Program-made: the position numbers and the translations under genes
Shown here: positions 5,682 to 5,771 of the stretch, in pieces
Position numbering within the stretch: the first letter of the stretch is position 1
Layout: each line of letters opens with the position of its first letter
The notes under the pieces: model-generated
Databases searched by the model: none
What the model was told of the DNA's origin: nothing
What the model saw: the letters and a program-made list of their open reading frames with translations, nothing else
Source of the DNA: an uncultured Flavobacteriaceae bacterium
GTDB lineage: Bacteria; Bacteroidota; Bacteroidia; Flavobacteriales; Flavobacteriaceae
DNA length: 5,771 bases
Assembly: GCA_945788155.1 (NCBI GenBank)
Contig: CALZKX010000138.1
Span: 1 to 5,771, forward strand
Direction: 5' to 3'

Positions 5682-5699
5682 TCCTCCCTCAAGGGAGGA
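5682..5699 (+). repeat. GC-rich hairpin in element copy 2
   Basis: TCCTCCC (5682-5688), loop TCAA, GGGAGGA (5693-5699) is identical to the hairpin at 376-393 of copy 1. The competing partner CCCTTGAGG is also kept, at 5721-5729. Confidence 0.75.
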
Positions 5700-5740
5700 A
5701 TTCTCAAAGATGACATTGTCCCCTTGAGGATTATCGAGAT

Positions 5741-5756
5741 AAAAGCGACAGCTTTT
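5741..5756 (+). repeat. Variable-tip hairpin in element copy 2
   Basis: AAAAGC (5741-5746) and GCTTTT (5751-5756) form a 6-bp stem closing a GACA loop, with possible T-G, A-T and G-T pairs extending it outward. It occupies the place of the unrelated AT palindrome at 434-449 in copy 1. Confidence 0.7.
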
Positions 5757-5771
5757 GTTGAAGATACCGAG

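Larger units (their letters stand above)
5587..5771 (+). mobile_element. MITE-like element, copy 2 (cut by the window edge)
   Basis: From ACGTGAG at 5587 this matches copy 1 from 281, in the same orientation, to the end of the window (equivalent to 463). Over the first 151 bp I count five substitutions and no gaps. A block of 20 bases in copy 1 (432-451) is then replaced by 22 different bases (5738-5759) that also form a hairpin, and identity resumes at GAAGATACCGAG. The left flank ends in ATC and not TTA, so no TA flank is visible here. The right terminal repeat is outside the window. It begins 34 bp after the waaA stop and carries no coding frame. Confidence 0.8.

Noticed and set aside
281..5771. 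Composite transposon carrying the whole gene block
   Set aside because: The flanking elements encode no transposase and the genes between are essential-type housekeeping genes with host-like composition; two independent insertions are the simpler explanation.

Overview
The window is AT-rich and looks chromosomal from a member of the Bacteroidota, most likely a flavobacterium. The evidence is the absence of Shine-Dalgarno sequences, promoter -7 boxes of the Bacteroidota type (TAnnTTTG) ahead of fabD and the aminotransferase gene, and the protein styles. This placement is inferred from sequence character; no database search was possible.

Layout: (1) 2-277, + strand, the 3' end of a gene cut by the window edge, perhaps a patatin-like phospholipase. 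(2) 279-533, a non-coding element of about 0.25 kb with 19-bp perfect terminal inverted repeats and several internal palindromes (MITE-like). (3) 646-2036, + strand, fabD then lspA, 5 bp apart, closed by a hairpin terminator. (4) 4214-2063, - strand, a WbpE/DegT-type sugar aminotransferase and galE, overlapping by 8 bp and converging on lspA. (5) 4290-5552, + strand, waaA (Kdo transferase), divergent from the aminotransferase gene. (6) 5587-5771, a second, same-orientation copy of the element, cut by the right edge.

The five complete genes share an envelope theme. FabD loads malonyl groups for fatty-acid synthesis, LspA processes lipoproteins, the aminotransferase and GalE make nucleotide sugars for surface glycans, and WaaA adds Kdo to lipid A. 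All five carry their expected catalytic residues and look intact.

The least ordinary part is the repeated element. Its two copies are nearly identical for about 150 bp, then differ in one block of 20-22 bases that forms a hairpin in both copies but with different sequence. This suggests selection for a folded shape, or modular exchange of the hairpin tip. Both copies lie just downstream of a + strand stop codon in the same orientation, and the complete copy contains a terminator-like stem followed by a T-rich run.
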